A stretch of 64,000 nt of DNA from Paenibacillus brevis (GCF_018919145.1 NZ_JAHLQJ010000010.1:1-64000), one strand, 5' to 3'; shown: positions 7,882 to 16,504, counted from the stretch's first letter. The notes: a model not told the origin generated them from the sequence alone. Numbers and translations: made by a program.

Positions 7882-9258
7882 ATGTCATCTCACAAGCAAG
7901 TAATCGATGTCGTCATGCCGCAGCTGGCTGAATCGCTTGTGTCGGCAACGATTGGAAAGTGGCTAAAGAAGCCAGGAGATACAGTGGAGCAATATGATCC
8001 GATCTGTGAAGTCATCACCGATAAGGTGAATGCGGAGATTCCTTCCACAGTTGATGGCGTGATGGGAGAGCTGCTCGCGGCTGAGGGTGAAGAGGTGGCC
8101 GTTGGACAAGCGATTTGCCGGATGGAGCTCACTGCTGCATCAGATGAGCCTATACAAGAAGCAGCCATTCCAAGGGCAGCTCAAGCTGAGCCGGTGCGGG
8201 AAACTGCCTCATCGGGAGGACATGCTGATGAATCGCAGCGTGGACGCTATTCTCCAGCGGTGCATACGCTGGCTGCCGAGCATGGGGTTAACCTTGCTCA
8301 AGTCCAAGGAACCGGACTTGGCGGACGAATTACCCGCAAGGATGTGCTTGCTTTTGTAGAGAATGGAGGAAGCAAGCCGGCTCCGGAGGCCCATGTGCAC
8401 AGTGCAATGGCAGCAATGCCGACTATGGCGCCGGCGACTCCGAGCCCGGGCACTGTCGCTGCTGATTTGAGCCGTGCAGCACTGGAGCCGGTTCGTCATT
8501 CAGGTCTGCATCTGACAGAAACGCCTAAAATTCCTACGATTGAGGTTGAGGGTGGAGATCGTTCGGAATACTTCATCGATGTTACGCCAATCCGCAACAC
8601 GATTGCGACCCGGATGCGCCAGAGCGTCTCGGAGATTCCGCATGGCTGGATGATGATCGAAGTTGACGTGACCAATCTGGTCCAATTGCGCAATAAGATT
8701 AAGGATGAGTTCAAGCGTAAGGAAGGCGTTAATTTAACCTATCTAGCCTTTCTGCTTAAAGCCGTGGTCAGCGCAATCAAGGATTATCCGATTATGAACT
8801 CGGTATGGGCGGTCGATAAAATTATCGTGAAGCGGGATATCAATATTTCTCTTGCAGTGGGTACGGAAGATTCCGTGCTTACACCGGTAATCAAGAAGGC
8901 GGATCAGAAAAATATCGCCGGGCTTGCCCGCGAAATCGATGAGCTTGCAACCAAGGTTCGTGCCGGCAAGCTCAAGCTCGATGATATGCAGGGCGGAACC
9001 TTTACGGTCAACAATACAGGCTCGTTCGGGTCGATTCTCACCCAGCCGATTATCAACTATCCGCAAGCGGCGATCCTTACCTTTGAATCGATTGTGAAGA
9101 AGCCGGTCGTAATCAATGATATGATCGCGGTACGCTCGATGGCGAATCTGTGCCTGTCCCTGGATCATCGTATTTTGGATGGGGTTATCTGCGGACGCTT
9201 TATGCAGCGTGTGAAGGATAATATGGAGAGTTACTCTTTGGAGACACAGGTGTATTAA
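7882..9258 (+). CDS. bkdB: Branched-chain 2-oxoacid dehydrogenase E2 (lipoyl acyltransferase)
   Basis: 458 residues. One lipoyl domain (1-85) carries the lipoyl-lysine K48 in TDKVNAE. An Ala/Pro-rich linker follows, then the E1/E3-binding domain (about 117-155, YSPAVHTLAAEHGVNL with GRITRKDV). A second linker leads to the catalytic domain (about 225-455) with the HRILDG motif. It transfers the acyl group to CoA and forms the core of the complex. The 130-base gap before it contains no gene. Confidence 0.93.
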   Translation: MSSHKQVIDVVMPQLAESLVSATIGKWLKKPGDTVEQYDPICEVITDKVNAEIPSTVDGVMGELLAAEGEEVAVGQAICRMELTAASDEPIQEAAIPRAAQAEPVRETASSGGHADESQRGRYSPAVHTLAAEHGVNLAQVQGTGLGGRITRKDVLAFVENGGSKPAPEAHVHSAMAAMPTMAPATPSPGTVAADLSRAALEPVRHSGLHLTETPKIPTIEVEGGDRSEYFIDVTPIRNTIATRMRQSVSEIPHGWMMIEVDVTNLVQLRNKIKDEFKRKEGVNLTYLAFLLKAVVSAIKDYPIMNSVWAVDKIIVKRDINISLAVGTEDSVLTPVIKKADQKNIAGLAREIDELATKVRAGKLKLDDMQGGTFTVNNTGSFGSILTQPIINYPQAAILTFESIVKKPVVINDMIAVRSMANLCLSLDHRILDGVICGRFMQRVKDNMESYSLETQVY

Positions 9259-9290
9259 TATCGGATATCAGAATAAGCTAATGAATGAGG

Positions 9291-9321
9291 AGCAGCAGCA
9301 GGTAGCCAACTTGCTGCTGCT
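9291..9321. terminator. Hairpin after bkdB
   Basis: AGCAGCAGCA and TGCTGCTGCT form a 10-bp stem with an 11-nt loop 33 bases after the bkdB stop. It lacks a T-run, so it may stabilise the mRNA end or act as a weak or Rho-dependent end. Confidence 0.4.
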
Positions 9322-9365
9322 TCGGCATCTGCTGCGGGTACGGCGAGGAGATAGATGTATGGATC

Positions 9366-9467
9366 TTAGCGTAAAAAGAACGGCTCCAGCAATGCGATCA
9401 GCGTGGAAGCCACCATCGCAAATAACATCACATAGATAACGATTTTAAACCACTTGTTTTTTTTCAT
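9366..9467 (-). CDS. prli42: Stressosome-associated miniprotein Prli42
   Basis: A 33-residue gene. The protein has a basic N-terminus (MKKNKWFK), one membrane helix (about 9-27, IVIYVMLFAMVASTLIALL) and ends EPFFLR. This matches the Prli42 family, tiny membrane proteins that tether RsbR stressosomes in Listeria and are conserved in Firmicutes. AGGAGGACCC lies 10 bases before the ATG. Its place between bkdB and the yqjE-like peptidase matches the general Bacillus neighbourhood as I recall it. Whether this organism uses a stressosome cannot be read here. Confidence 0.85.
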   Translation of the reverse strand: MKKNKWFKIVIYVMLFAMVASTLIALLEPFFLR

Positions 9468-9582
9468 AAAAATAGGGTCCTCCTTAAGATGTTTAAACGA
9501 AAGTTCAATCGATGACTTTTTGAGCCTCTCTTGTACACAATTAATACTATATTATCGTAAAACGGAAAGCGGGGAAAGTTTT

Positions 9583-10710
9583 GTGATCAACAAGGATCGA
9601 GTAATCGAGCTCTTTCTGGAGCTGGTGCAAATTGACAGTGAAACCCGGAATGAACGTCAGATCGCAGATGTGTTAAAGGGAAAATTCACTGCACTTGGAC
9701 TAACGGTGACCGAGGATGATTCGGCCGGCCGAACAGGCCATGGAGCCGGAAACTTAATCGCTACGCTTCCTGCTAATGAAGCTGGCGGGGCGGGGATTCC
9801 GCTCCTATTCACTTGTCATATGGATACAGTGGCACCAGGGCAAGGCATCAAGCCGGTCATTGGAGAAGATGGATGGATTCAAAGTGATGGAACGACCATT
9901 CTTGGAGCGGATGACAAAGCTGGGATCGCCGTTTTGTTTGAGGTGATTCAGAGTCTCCAGGAACAGAGATTATCCCATGGTCAGCTCCAGTTTGTCATTA
10001 CCGTTGGAGAGGAAATGGCATTGACAGGCTCTCGTGCGATGAATCCGGAGTTGCTTGAAGGAAAGTACGGCTTTGCGCTGGATTCCAATGGCGAGGTTGG
10101 CTCCATTTGCGTTGGAGCTCCGACCCGGGCGCAAATTGACATTGAAATTTTCGGCAAGTCTGCGCATGCTGGCGTGAATCCGGAAGATGGAATCAGTGCG
10201 ATCCAAGTGGCAGGCAAGGCAATTTCGCGGATGAAGCTCGGGCGGATTGACGAGACAACAACGGCTAATATCGGGAAATTTGAAGGTGGCGGGGAGACGA
10301 ATGTCGTTACCGATTATGTGAAGCTGTATGCCGAGGCTCGCAGCACCTCGCAAGCGAAGATAGAAGCGCAAATTAAGCAAATGCGCGAAGCCGTGGAATC
10401 AGCTTGTACGGAATTTGGCACGCGAGGTGAATTCCACAGTCAAATAGCCTATCCGGCATTTCATTTTGAGGAAGGTGATGAGGTCGTGCAACTGGCCAAA
10501 CGTGCCGCAGCCCAATTAGGATTATCTGGAAAAACCTTTATTTCCGGCGGCGGAAGTGATGCCAATGTGTTTAATGGCCACGGAATTCCTACCGTGAATC
10601 TGGCGGTCGGCTATGAGCATATCCATACCACGGCAGAAAGAATTCGCAGGCAAGATATCGAACGACTGGCTGAATATGTGCTTGAAATTATCGCACAGTC
10701 CGGCAAATAA
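9583..10710 (+). CDS. yqjE: M20-family peptidase (peptidase T-like, YqjE)
   Basis: 375 residues. Metal ligands are visible in order: CHMDT, GADDKAG, GEEMALTG, LDSNGE and a C-terminal EHIHTT. The dimerisation (lid) domain lies about 185-290 (KSAHAGVNPEDGIS). It is a zinc aminopeptidase of the tripeptidase or M20 class in the cytosol. The reading frame is open upstream to 9454, but GTG 9583 is chosen because the preceding residues are hydrophobic, lie in intergenic-type DNA, and GGGGAAAG precedes the GTG. Convergent with the gene at 10716. Confidence 0.88.
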   Translation: MINKDRVIELFLELVQIDSETRNERQIADVLKGKFTALGLTVTEDDSAGRTGHGAGNLIATLPANEAGGAGIPLLFTCHMDTVAPGQGIKPVIGEDGWIQSDGTTILGADDKAGIAVLFEVIQSLQEQRLSHGQLQFVITVGEEMALTGSRAMNPELLEGKYGFALDSNGEVGSICVGAPTRAQIDIEIFGKSAHAGVNPEDGISAIQVAGKAISRMKLGRIDETTTANIGKFEGGGETNVVTDYVKLYAEARSTSQAKIEAQIKQMREAVESACTEFGTRGEFHSQIAYPAFHFEEGDEVVQLAKRAAAQLGLSGKTFISGGGSDANVFNGHGIPTVNLAVGYEHIHTTAERIRRQDIERLAEYVLEIIAQSGK

Positions 10711-10715
10711 CTTGA

Positions 10716-11672
10716 TTATTGCAGTATTTGAGAAGCCGGGATCGGAAGATTCCGGCTTTGTGTCGCAGGCCAGACCGTATGCCATTTTGTCTCGTAGATG
10801 ATGTTTAAGGCCCGGGAAATATCGTCCAAATGCCGTTCGATAATGCTCTGTTCCTCGCGGCCGGGACGATATAGCTCTATACGTCCGGTAAGCCGGTTCA
10901 TCACTGTGTGCAGATAGCAGGAGCATGCACCGAATCTGGCCTTGGCCATATCAGGGAACTGTTCGGCAATACGTTCGAAGATTCCGGCTGCTTCTTCAAA
11001 TTGACCCTCATCATGAAGGATTTCTGCATAGATATAGCAGGCATGGCGATAGTTTGTACCTTCCTCGCTTAGCTTTTCCTTACCAATTCGATTGAGCTCT
11101 AACCTTGCAAGCTCCACATAACCTTCCTTATACAGGACAAGAATATAATCATCTCTAAGAAATTCGTCACTGGCAGCTAGCGCGCTTGCGACAGGAAGAA
11201 CCCCCATTTTCACGGCCGCTCCCATCAATGCCTGAATTTGGTCCAATGGCAGCTCATTGAACGCAAGCGCAGGCTCAGGGCTGCCTTTCACCACTAATAT
11301 CTCGGCAAGCCGACAAAGCTTCACCCACAGTTCAAGCTGAGGGTGAAGCTCTGTCATGTCTTGTTCAGGAGCCAAACTCATGACCCAATTCTCCAACGTG
11401 TTCAGGGCAGCCTGATATTGTCCGGTACGGATCAGGCATTCTGCATATTGGCGCCGTATATGTTCCTTTTCCAGCAGAAGGGGGGAGAGATGTTCAATCG
11501 CATATGTATAAGCACCGAGCCGGTATAAGGAAGTGAACAACCATTCCCGGCCTTCCTCTGGACTGATGTCCGGATGATGTATGTATTTCTGTAATGCCTC
11601 AAAGATGACGGTGTCTGAGGCTCCTTTACGAAGCAATGTCTCGCCATGGTTAAGCATCTGCTGTAACAGCAT
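10716..11672 (-). CDS. TPR-like helical repeat protein of unknown function
   Basis: 318 residues, almost entirely alpha-helical. Tetratricopeptide-like pairs are visible (LYRLGAYTYAIEHLSPLLLE near 50, CLIRTGQYQAALNTLENWV near 80, ILHDEGQFEEAAGIFERIAE near 220). No signal peptide, membrane helix or catalytic motif is seen. GGAGGTGCGAC before the ATG is a strong ribosome binding site. It lies 54 bases downstream of mciZ on the same strand, so the two may share a transcript. A scaffold or protein-interaction role is likely but unproven. Confidence 0.8.
   Translation of the reverse strand: MLLQQMLNHGETLLRKGASDTVIFEALQKYIHHPDISPEEGREWLFTSLYRLGAYTYAIEHLSPLLLEKEHIRRQYAECLIRTGQYQAALNTLENWVMSLAPEQDMTELHPQLELWVKLCRLAEILVVKGSPEPALAFNELPLDQIQALMGAAVKMGVLPVASALAASDEFLRDDYILVLYKEGYVELARLELNRIGKEKLSEEGTNYRHACYIYAEILHDEGQFEEAAGIFERIAEQFPDMAKARFGACSCYLHTVMNRLTGRIELYRPGREEQSIIERHLDDISRALNIIYETKWHTVWPATQSRNLPIPASQILQ
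10733..10760 (+). terminator. Hairpin with GGAA loop after yqjE
   Basis: AAGCCGGGATC pairs with GATTCCGGCTT around a GGAA tetraloop and is followed by a short T-run. It lies inside the 3' end of the convergent gene. Confidence 0.6.
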
Positions 11673-11726
11673 GTCGCACCTCCATTAAACATTTAAACCA
11701 ATTTCATGCAAATGAATAACAAATCA

Positions 11727-11867
11727 TTACATTTTGTTCGGGAGGGTGAGCCACTGCTGCAGGGTTGTACCGGCGCTAGCGGATCTGCTCCATTGGGACA
11801 GCAAAATCCGAACCTGCCAGCCTTTTCCTTGTATTCGAAGCCCTTGCGCGCCAAGAGTGGTCTTCAT
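11727..11867 (-). CDS. mciZ: FtsZ inhibitor MciZ
   Basis: A 46-residue gene on the minus strand beneath open plus-strand frames. Residues 9-23 (GLRIQGKGWQVRILL) match the core of Bacillus subtilis MciZ as I recall it (GVVLVGKAWEIRAKL), with the G-K-x-W-x-x-R pattern intact, and a WL near the end corresponds to the WI of that protein. MciZ caps FtsZ filaments and blocks Z-ring formation in the mother cell. AAGGAGA lies nine bases before the ATG. It is divergent from nudF, its neighbour in Bacillus too. Confidence 0.85.
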   Translation of the reverse strand: MKTTLGAQGLRIQGKGWQVRILLSQWSRSASAGTTLQQWLTLPNKM

Positions 11868-11952
11868 CGCAGAAATCTCCTTTTTCGATCAGGTTTGGTA
11901 TAATAACACCATATGTCCGGAAGGGACAAGTTATGACAGGAGGAGTACGGGA

Positions 11953-12525
11953 ATGGGAAACGAACGATTAGACGAGAAGACAATATCCACGGAGCCGATC
12001 TTTGAAGGAAAGGTCATCTCCCTGCAAATTGATACTGTGGAACTGCCGGATGGCAGCCAGGCCACGCGCGAAATCGTCAAGCACCCGGGTGCTGTCGCTG
12101 TAGTCGCTATCGTCAAGGATCGGCTGCTGCTTGTGGATCAATACCGTCAGGCGATGGGTAGACCGGAGCTGGAAATACCGGCAGGCAAGCTGGAGAAGGG
12201 CGAAGATCCGCTTGAGGCAGCGCGGCGCGAGCTTCAGGAGGAGACAGGCTATACCTGCGGTAAAATCACCCTGCTGCATTCGTTCTATACCTCCCCTGGA
12301 TTTGCCGATGAAATCATCCATCTCTACTTGGCCGAAGAATTGACCGCTGGAGCGATGTCTCCGGACGAGGACGAATTCCTTGAAATTATTGAAGCCACGT
12401 ATGATGAGGCGCAGCGGTATATTTCCGAGGGGAGAATTTCAGATGCCAAGACATTATTGGCCTTTTATTATTGGCAATTGAAAAGAATTCAAGAGCAGTC
12501 CCAGCATGCGACGGCGGTTGAGTAA
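11953..12525 (+). CDS. nudF: ADP-ribose pyrophosphatase, Nudix family
   Basis: 190 residues with a complete Nudix box, GX5EX7REUXEEXGU (GKLEKGEDPLEAARRELQEE, about residues 76-95), after the N-terminal beta domain typical of ADP-ribose hydrolases (FEGKVISLQ, REIVKHPGAV). It splits ADP-ribose to AMP and ribose 5-phosphate. The frame is open further upstream but ATG 11953 has AGGAGGAG eight bases before it, and the extra frame is antisense to mciZ. A TATAAT at 11908 may be its -10 box. Confidence 0.92.
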   Translation: MGNERLDEKTISTEPIFEGKVISLQIDTVELPDGSQATREIVKHPGAVAVVAIVKDRLLLVDQYRQAMGRPELEIPAGKLEKGEDPLEAARRELQEETGYTCGKITLLHSFYTSPGFADEIIHLYLAEELTAGAMSPDEDEFLEIIEATYDEAQRYISEGRISDAKTLLAFYYWQLKRIQEQSQHATAVE

Positions 12526-13712
12526 TGATGGAGCAGAAGCTTGTTAGCATCTATGCGGATCTGCACATACACATTGGCAAGACGTCCAAGGGGGCGCCTG
12601 TAAAGATCAGCGGCAGCAGGAACCTGACCTTTGCCAATATTGCCAAAGAAGCAGCTGAGCGAAAAGGAATTGGCCTGATCGGCATTATTGACTGCCACTC
12701 TCCCGGAGTTCAGCAGGATATCATGGCATGCCTGGAAGAGGGGACGATGCGGGAGCTTGATGAGGGAGGGATTGCATACAGAAGCACAACAATCCTGCTT
12801 GGCAGCGAGATTGAGATCCGCGAGGCGGGAATGGGCCCGGCACATTTGCTTGTATTCTTTCCTTACCTGGAACAAATGGTGGATTTCTCTGGGTGGATGT
12901 CTAAGCATATGAAAAATATTCATCTCAGCTCTCAGCGGATTTATGTTTCGGCACATGCGCTTCAGGAGGAAGTCTATGCCCGTGGAGGAATGATGATTCC
13001 GGCTCATATTTTCACCCCTCACCGGAGTATTTATGGAAGCTGTTCACCGCGAATGGCGGATGTGCTTGATCTTGACCGGATAGCGGCTGTGGAGCTGGGG
13101 CTCAGCTCGGATAGCCAAATGGCAGGCTGGATCAGTGAACTGGATCGGTATCCTCTCTTGAGTAATTCCGATGCGCATTCCCTGGGGAAGATTGGCAGGG
13201 AATACAATGAACTGTTGCTGTCGGCTCCCTCGTACAGCGAATTCGAGCGTGCACTGTCCGGCCAGGATGGTCGGTCCATTGTAGCCAACTATGGCCTTGA
13301 TCCCCGGCTGGGCAAGTATCATCGTTCCTTTTGCAGTACATGCGGTACAACCGCAAGCGGAGATGAACCGATGCTTGAGCGTTGTCCAAGCTGCGGAAGC
13401 AAGCAGATCGTTCGCGGGGTGCTTGACCGGATCCTCTCCATCGCGGATCGTCCCATGATGCAGGTTCCGAAGCACCGCCCTCCTTATTTCAATCAAGTAC
13501 CGCTTGATTTCATTCCCGGATTAGGTCCAGCGAAGCTTGACCGCTTGCTGGAGCATTTTGGAACCGAGATGAATATATTGCACCGCGTTCCGGAAGAAGA
13601 GCTTGCACGGGTGGTAGGCCCGGAATTAGCGGGTTGGATCGCCGCTGCCAGAAGCGGCAGACTCTCTCTTCAATCCGGAGGGGGAGGCATATACGGCAAA
13701 GTCGGGCAATAA
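12525..13712 (+). CDS. Endonuclease Q-like PHP-domain protein
   Basis: 395 residues. An N-terminal PHP metal-dependent phosphoesterase domain (ADLHIHIG near 12, IIDCHSPG near 63, PAHIFTPH near 145, SNSDAHSLG near 215) is followed by a zinc ribbon (CSTCG and CPSCG, about 267-290) and a helix-hairpin-helix segment (FIPGLGPAKLDRLLEHFG, about 330). This architecture is that of EndoQ, which nicks 5' of deaminated bases and abasic sites. Its ATG overlaps the nudF stop. DNA repair is the likely role. Confidence 0.88.
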   Translation: MMEQKLVSIYADLHIHIGKTSKGAPVKISGSRNLTFANIAKEAAERKGIGLIGIIDCHSPGVQQDIMACLEEGTMRELDEGGIAYRSTTILLGSEIEIREAGMGPAHLLVFFPYLEQMVDFSGWMSKHMKNIHLSSQRIYVSAHALQEEVYARGGMMIPAHIFTPHRSIYGSCSPRMADVLDLDRIAAVELGLSSDSQMAGWISELDRYPLLSNSDAHSLGKIGREYNELLLSAPSYSEFERALSGQDGRSIVANYGLDPRLGKYHRSFCSTCGTTASGDEPMLERCPSCGSKQIVRGVLDRILSIADRPMMQVPKHRPPYFNQVPLDFIPGLGPAKLDRLLEHFGTEMNILHRVPEEELARVVGPELAGWIAAARSGRLSLQSGGGGIYGKVGQ

Positions 13713-13736
13713 CGGGTTAGGTTCTGTTCGCATCCT

Positions 13737-13765
13737 GCATAAGTAGCAGGGCTTGTTCATAAAGT
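13737..13765 (+). promoter_or_regulatory. Candidate sigma-E promoter of spoIIM
   Basis: GCATAAG (13737-13743), a 14-bp spacer and CATAAAGT (13758-13765) fit the sigma-E pattern, 54 bases before spoIIM. A 9-bp inverted repeat (GTTCATAAA 13755-13763, TTTATGAAC 13782-13790) overlaps the -10. Confidence 0.45.
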
Positions 13766-13819
13766 AAAGTAGTTCAACTTATTTATGAACATGAACTGAG
13801 AACAGGAGGCTGCTGCCGG

Positions 13820-14464
13820 ATGCTCCAACCTATACGCCACACATTGAAGGATCAGACCCCGTTATATGTATTTGTCTCGGTACTCTTTTTGATGGGAGTA
13901 GTGTTCGGCGCCTTGATGGTCAATGCGCTGACACTAGAGCAGCAGCAGGATTTATCAAGGTATCTTGGCAATTTCTTTGTATCCATTCAGGAAGGCGGCG
14001 AGAGCTTCCAGCCAATGACTTATTGGCAGGTAGCCAGTCTGCATTTGAAATGGTTAGGGCTGATCTGGCTGCTGGGACTCTCTGTCATCGGCTTGCCAGG
14101 CATTTTGATCCTCGATTTTCTGAAGGGAGTCTTGATCGGCTTTACGGTCGGCTGTCTGGTTGGTCAGTTCACCTGGAAAGGGCTGCTGTTTGCTCTGGTC
14201 TCTGTGGCACCGCATAATTTGTTCGTCATTCCGGCACTATTGGTCAGCAGTGTTGCAGCAGTAGGGTTCTCATTAGGAATCATCCGCAACCGGGTTCTGC
14301 TGAACCGGGGCGGAGGCGTTGCAAAGCCATTCCTTTCCTATACAGGTTTGACGCTTGCGATGGCCGCAGTACTGCTGGCCGTGGCATCTTTTGAAACTTA
14401 TGTAAGCCCATCGATGATGGCTTGGGTGACTCCGATGCTGCAGCAAGCGCTGATCGGTGGATAA
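13820..14464 (+). CDS. spoIIM: Stage II sporulation protein M
   Basis: 214 residues with five membrane segments (about 18-38, 74-94, 100-120, 130-155, 180-200). It is a subunit of the SpoIIDMP complex that drives septal peptidoglycan dissolution and engulfment from the mother cell. ACAGGAGG precedes the ATG. It lies between the EndoQ-like gene and fur, as in Bacillus. Confidence 0.93.
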   Translation: MLQPIRHTLKDQTPLYVFVSVLFLMGVVFGALMVNALTLEQQQDLSRYLGNFFVSIQEGGESFQPMTYWQVASLHLKWLGLIWLLGLSVIGLPGILILDFLKGVLIGFTVGCLVGQFTWKGLLFALVSVAPHNLFVIPALLVSSVAAVGFSLGIIRNRVLLNRGGGVAKPFLSYTGLTLAMAAVLLAVASFETYVSPSMMAWVTPMLQQALIGG

Positions 14465-14477
14465 TGCCAGTTAATGT

Positions 14478-14507
14478 TTGACTTTGTTGATTCAGACCCC
14501 CTATAAT
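14478..14507 (+). promoter_or_regulatory. Sigma-A promoter of fur
   Basis: TTGACT (14478-14483), 18-bp spacer, TATAAT (14502-14507). Confidence 0.8.
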
Positions 14508-14556
14508 GAAAGAAGTGATTTATATGCAAGTTGCGGCGAATCCTGGGGGGGAAAAC

Positions 14557-15027
14557 ATGGAATCCAAAATTGATAAAATCAAACAGCAGCTGCAATCCCA
14601 CGGTTATAAGCTGACGCCCCAACGGGAAGCCACGGTTCGAGTCCTGCTTGAAAATGAAGACGATCATCTTAGTGCTGAAGATGTTTTTATGCTTGTTAAG
14701 GATAAAGCTCCTGAAATTGGATTGGCTACGGTCTATCGGACACTGGAGCTGTTAAGCGAACTTCACGTGGTAGAGAAGATCAACTTCGGCGATGGGGTGG
14801 CCCGGTACGACCTGCGTACGGATACCACCAAACATCATCACCATCATTTAATCTGCGTACAGTGCGGAGCGATGGACGAGATCAAGGAAGATTGGCTGGG
14901 TCCGCTGGAGGAACGGCTGGAGAAGGAGTTTAATTTCACCGTACTTGATCACCGGCTCGACTTTCAGGGCATCTGTTACCGCTGTAAGGATAAGAACGGG
15001 GATTCGGCTCCGGACGATAGCAAGTAA
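14557..15027 (+). CDS. fur: Fur-family iron-responsive repressor
   Basis: 156 residues. The N-terminal winged helix includes KLTPQREATVRVLL and the recognition helix IGLATVYRTLELL. The C-terminal dimerisation domain has the HHHHHLICVQCG metal motif and a second C-x-x-C (CYRC) for structural zinc. ATG 14557 is preferred to the in-frame ATG 14506, which lies on the -10 box of its promoter. By context this is Fur rather than PerR or Zur, but metal specificity cannot be proven from sequence. Confidence 0.9.
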   Translation: MESKIDKIKQQLQSHGYKLTPQREATVRVLLENEDDHLSAEDVFMLVKDKAPEIGLATVYRTLELLSELHVVEKINFGDGVARYDLRTDTTKHHHHHLICVQCGAMDEIKEDWLGPLEERLEKEFNFTVLDHRLDFQGICYRCKDKNGDSAPDDSK

Positions 15028-15039
15028 TTATAATACAGG

Positions 15040-15071
15040 AACTCCAACCGCTTGGCCGGATGGAGTTTTTT
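15040..15071 (+). terminator. Terminator of fur
   Basis: AACTCCA pairs with TGGAGTT, followed by six T in all. Confidence 0.8.
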
Positions 15072-15181
15072 ATTGCGCTTATTTCTCATATTCAAGCCCT
15101 GCGTTCAATATAATGTACAAGCGGTAATGTCTTGAACAATCTCTTTAAGACCGCTAATTCGGGTAAGTATGAGGAGGGCCT

Positions 15182-15418
15182 ATGGTAATCTCCCTGCGTA
15201 AATGGTTATTGCGTTTGAAATATGCTTTAATATTTATGTTGCTTTCTTACATGTTTTACTATGCAATAGGCTTGATGAAGGAATATGTTCTGCAACCCGA
15301 TAAATATCGGGTTCCTGAGGGCTCGGCAGTAAAAGTATTTTACGGGGATGCGACTGAGGTGTCCGATGCGGATAACTTGGCGGAACGACTTAAGTTGTTC
15401 TATTGGTACGGAGAATGA
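15182..15418 (+). CDS. yqzK: DUF4227 membrane protein YqzK
   Basis: 78 residues with one membrane helix (about 13-32) after a basic N-terminus and a soluble C-terminal part containing VPEGSAVKVF. It matches the YqzK family found between fur and xerD in Bacillus. GAGGAGGGCC lies just before the ATG. Function unknown. Confidence 0.85.
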   Translation: MVISLRKWLLRLKYALIFMLLSYMFYYAIGLMKEYVLQPDKYRVPEGSAVKVFYGDATEVSDADNLAERLKLFYWYGE

Positions 15419-15523
15419 GTTGAAATTCTGGCAGGGAAAACCGCCGGAAATGTGGAATAGTTGAGTAGAGGGGAAATAGTCATCTGATGACATGATCCGA
15501 CAGCTTGAAAGGGGGTACTGGAC

Positions 15524-16438
15524 GTGCAGCAGGCCGCAGCCTCTTTTATCAACTACTTAACGCAGCAAAGGAAGCTAAGCCCGTCAACGCTGGAGGGCTA
15601 CAGTCGAGATATTGGACACTTTCTGGAATATTTGGCGGACCGGGGAATTTCGGCCTATCCTGAGCTTACCCGAACCGGAGTGATGTTATATTTTGCCCGG
15701 CTGAGAGAACAAGGCAAAGCTCCGGCTACGATTGCAAGAAGCTCGGTTGCGCTGAAGGCATTCCTCCAATTTCTGCTGCAGGATAACATCATTGAGCAAG
15801 ATCTTGCCTCAGCGGTTACTCCGCCCAAATTGGAGAAGAAGCTGCCTGATACCCTCTCGCTTGAAGAGACACAGCTTCTGCTTGAGGCGCCGGATCATAG
15901 TACTCCATTGGGACTGAGAGACAAGGCGATTCTGGAGCTGCTATATGCTACGGCAATTAGGGTCAGCGAGCTTATTGCCTTGAACATACGGGATGTCGAT
16001 ACCGGCGTCCGGTTTTTGCGTTGTTCAGGAGATGCAGGCAAAGAACGGATTTTGCCGTTTGGCATGGAAACAGCCAAATGGCTGGACAAGTATTTAAGGG
16101 AGACCTGGGGGGATCAGGCCCTGCGCCTTGAGCAGAAGCCGCTTTTCCCGAACCGTTCCGGGGAAAGGATTAGCAGGCAAGGTATCTGGAAGCTGCTGAA
16201 AAAGTATGCGGATCGGGCGGGACTCGCAAAGGAAATCACTCCGCATACGCTGCGGCATTCCTGTGCAGTGCATTTGCTGGAGGGCGGCGCGGATGTCCGT
16301 TCGGTTCAAGAGATGCTCGGACATGGCGATCTTGCTACAATTCAGCTGTATCTTGCGCAATCCAAGCCGAATTTGAAGGCGGTATATGATCAATTTCACC
16401 CCCGAGCAAAAGTACGGCATTCGGATTCGTCTCAATAA
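15524..16438 (+). CDS. xerD: Site-specific tyrosine recombinase XerD
   Basis: 304 residues: SAM-like DNA-binding domain (1-100) and catalytic domain (about 110-300). Visible active-site residues are Arg in AIRVSELIAL, HTLRH (His and Arg), LGHGD (His) and the nucleophile Tyr in IQLYLAQ. It resolves chromosome dimers at dif with XerC. The GTG start has GAAAGGGGG 10 bases upstream. Length and position after yqzK match Bacillus xerD (ripX). Confidence 0.95.
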   Translation: MQQAAASFINYLTQQRKLSPSTLEGYSRDIGHFLEYLADRGISAYPELTRTGVMLYFARLREQGKAPATIARSSVALKAFLQFLLQDNIIEQDLASAVTPPKLEKKLPDTLSLEETQLLLEAPDHSTPLGLRDKAILELLYATAIRVSELIALNIRDVDTGVRFLRCSGDAGKERILPFGMETAKWLDKYLRETWGDQALRLEQKPLFPNRSGERISRQGIWKLLKKYADRAGLAKEITPHTLRHSCAVHLLEGGADVRSVQEMLGHGDLATIQLYLAQSKPNLKAVYDQFHPRAKVRHSDSSQ

Positions 16439-16504
16439 GTGCTCCGAATGGTTTGTGCGGGTCTAGGGATTACTAAATGGAGCAGGATAGAAGGAGTGAC
16501 AAGG

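Noticed and set aside
11706..11903. Plus-strand open frames starting at 11706 and 11734, including an extended nudF
   Set aside because: No ribosome binding site; they are antisense to mciZ, and nudF has a clear start at 11953.
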